Origin: Kineosporia corallincola
GTDB lineage: Bacteria; Actinomycetota; Actinomycetes; Actinomycetales; Kineosporiaceae
Length of the DNA stretch: 64,000 nt
Assembly: GCF_018499875.1 (NCBI RefSeq)
Contig: NZ_JAHBAY010000001.1
Coordinates: forward strand, 558,001 to 622,000
Direction: 5' to 3'
The translations under genes and the position numbers were made by a program. Below the pieces are notes generated by a model. That model saw only the letters and a list, made by a program, of their open reading frames with translations. It had not been told where the DNA came from and made no database searches. Positions 63,213-64,000 of this stretch are shown one piece after another; the first letter of the stretch is position 1, and each line of letters begins with the position of its first letter.

Positions 63213-64000
63213 CTAGGGCTGGGGGACCATCAGGACGACGTCGGGTCGCAACGCGATGGCCCGGGCCACCGCCTCGAGGCCGAACCCCAGCGGCCGGTCG
63301 ACGGAGTGCATGTCGAAACCCTTTCCGTCGTGCACAATTTCGGTTTTCGCGTCGAGTGCGTCGCCGCTCAGGCCGACCCGCACCGATCGGGCCGCGGAAT
63401 GCCGGCGCTCGTTGGCCAGCGCCTCCTGCGTCGCTCGTAGCAGAACCACCTCGCGATCGCGGGTCAGGCCGGTCAGGTCGCCGTCCACCGTCACCTCCGT
63501 CCGGATCCGGGTCTCGGCGCCGAACCGGCCGGTCAGCCTGCGCACCGCCTCGGCCAGCGTGGAGTCGTCCAGGCCGACCGGGCCGAATGCGGCAACCAGG
63601 GCCCGGGCCTCGCCGAGGTTCTCCCGGGCCACCTCCTCGATCAGTGTCAACCTTTCGTCCACCTGTGAAACATCAGCGCCCTCCAGCATTTCCAGATGGG
63701 ATCGGGCCACCTGGGTGAGCATGACGATGCTGGTGAAGCCCTGCGCCAGGGTGTCGTGGATCTCCCGGGCCAGGCGCTCGCGCTCGGCCGTCACACCGTG
63801 GGAGTGGTACACCCGGCCGAGTTCCGCCCGGGTCGCCTCGAGCTGCCGGATCAGCTCGGACCTTTCGGTTGACTGGTCGATGCCGGGCCGTTGCCGATCG
63901 GACCGGAAGGCCAGGAACCCGAGCGTGATCGTCGCGACGCAGGTCAGGGCGCCGATACGGGATCCGGCGGTGAGGTCGCCGGCGGTGGACACCCGGACCG
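63213..64000 (-). pseudogene. Degenerate NarL-type sensor histidine kinase fused to receiver fragment (runs off the window)
   Basis: The frame is open to the window edge, with a GTG at 63992 (259 aa) as possible start. One hydrophobic helix (IGALTCVATITLGFLAF) is visible; the N terminus may continue outside. HisKA_3 is ERLAREIHDTLAQGFTSIVM. The ATPase part has ATQEALANERRHS and EIVHDGKGFD, then changes at PLGFGL to EAVARAIALRPDVVLM, receiver-domain sequence. The G2 region and the rest of the ATPase are therefore absent. It ends at TAG 63213 inside an apparent ~38-bp insertion. Confidence 0.78.

Overview
The window is 64 kb of very GC-rich actinobacterial DNA. Supporting signs are strong G/C at third codon positions, many GTG starts, GTGA/ATGA gene overlaps and menaquinone genes. 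The gene order tRNA-Tyr / yajQ-like / tRNA-Thr / tRNA-Met / rpmG / hadA / hadB / murB / adenosine deaminase resembles that of Streptomyces and related actinomycetes. The genus cannot be fixed from sequence alone; a Kineosporiaceae-like actinomycete is a guess.

Region 1 (1-19.4 kb) is respiratory. It holds the 5' part of menF on the minus strand, menG, a long AT-richer upstream region, a complete 14-gene nuoA-N operon for type I NADH:menaquinone oxidoreductase, and a polyprenyl diphosphate synthase coupled to nuoN. Quinone methylation, quinone tail synthesis and the quinone-reducing enzyme therefore lie together. Region 2 (19.4-30.8 kb) has a Uma2-family gene, a YdeP-type molybdopterin oxidoreductase, a RarD-type exporter, the 2-oxoacid:ferredoxin oxidoreductase korAB with a divergent LysR regulator, a polar amino-acid ABC transporter and a small GNAT protein.

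Region 3 (30.8-42.9 kb) is a second, partial nuo cluster: A2, B2, a small coupled ORF, C2, H2, then a 2.2-kb block (GNAT and VOC genes on the minus strand, TetR on the plus strand), then I2, J2, K2, L2, M2, N2. It lacks nuoD, E, F and G. It therefore has the membrane arm and part of the connecting arm but no NADH module and no 49-kDa subunit. Several products carry unusual low-complexity tails.

Region 4 (43-55.4 kb) contains htpX, an ANTAR-like protein, a membrane-anchored GH26-like glycosidase, a DOPA-dioxygenase-type enzyme with a likely leaderless promoter, a NUDIX hydrolase, a partner-switching set (SpoIIE-type phosphatase / STAS / HATPase), three tRNA genes and the conserved rpmG-hadAB-murB-add block.

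Region 5 (55.4-62.7 kb) is the least explained part. A two-gene unit (minus-strand small membrane protein, plus-strand HTH protein with a conserved unassigned C-terminal domain) occurs twice in tandem. Both HTH promoters carry the same TTCAG-N5-TTCAG operator-like repeat. Two paralogous DxD glycosyltransferase-like genes follow. I consider this the best candidate for an undescribed system. The window ends in a decayed two-component system in which the histidine kinase and response regulator look fused by deletion and then disrupted.
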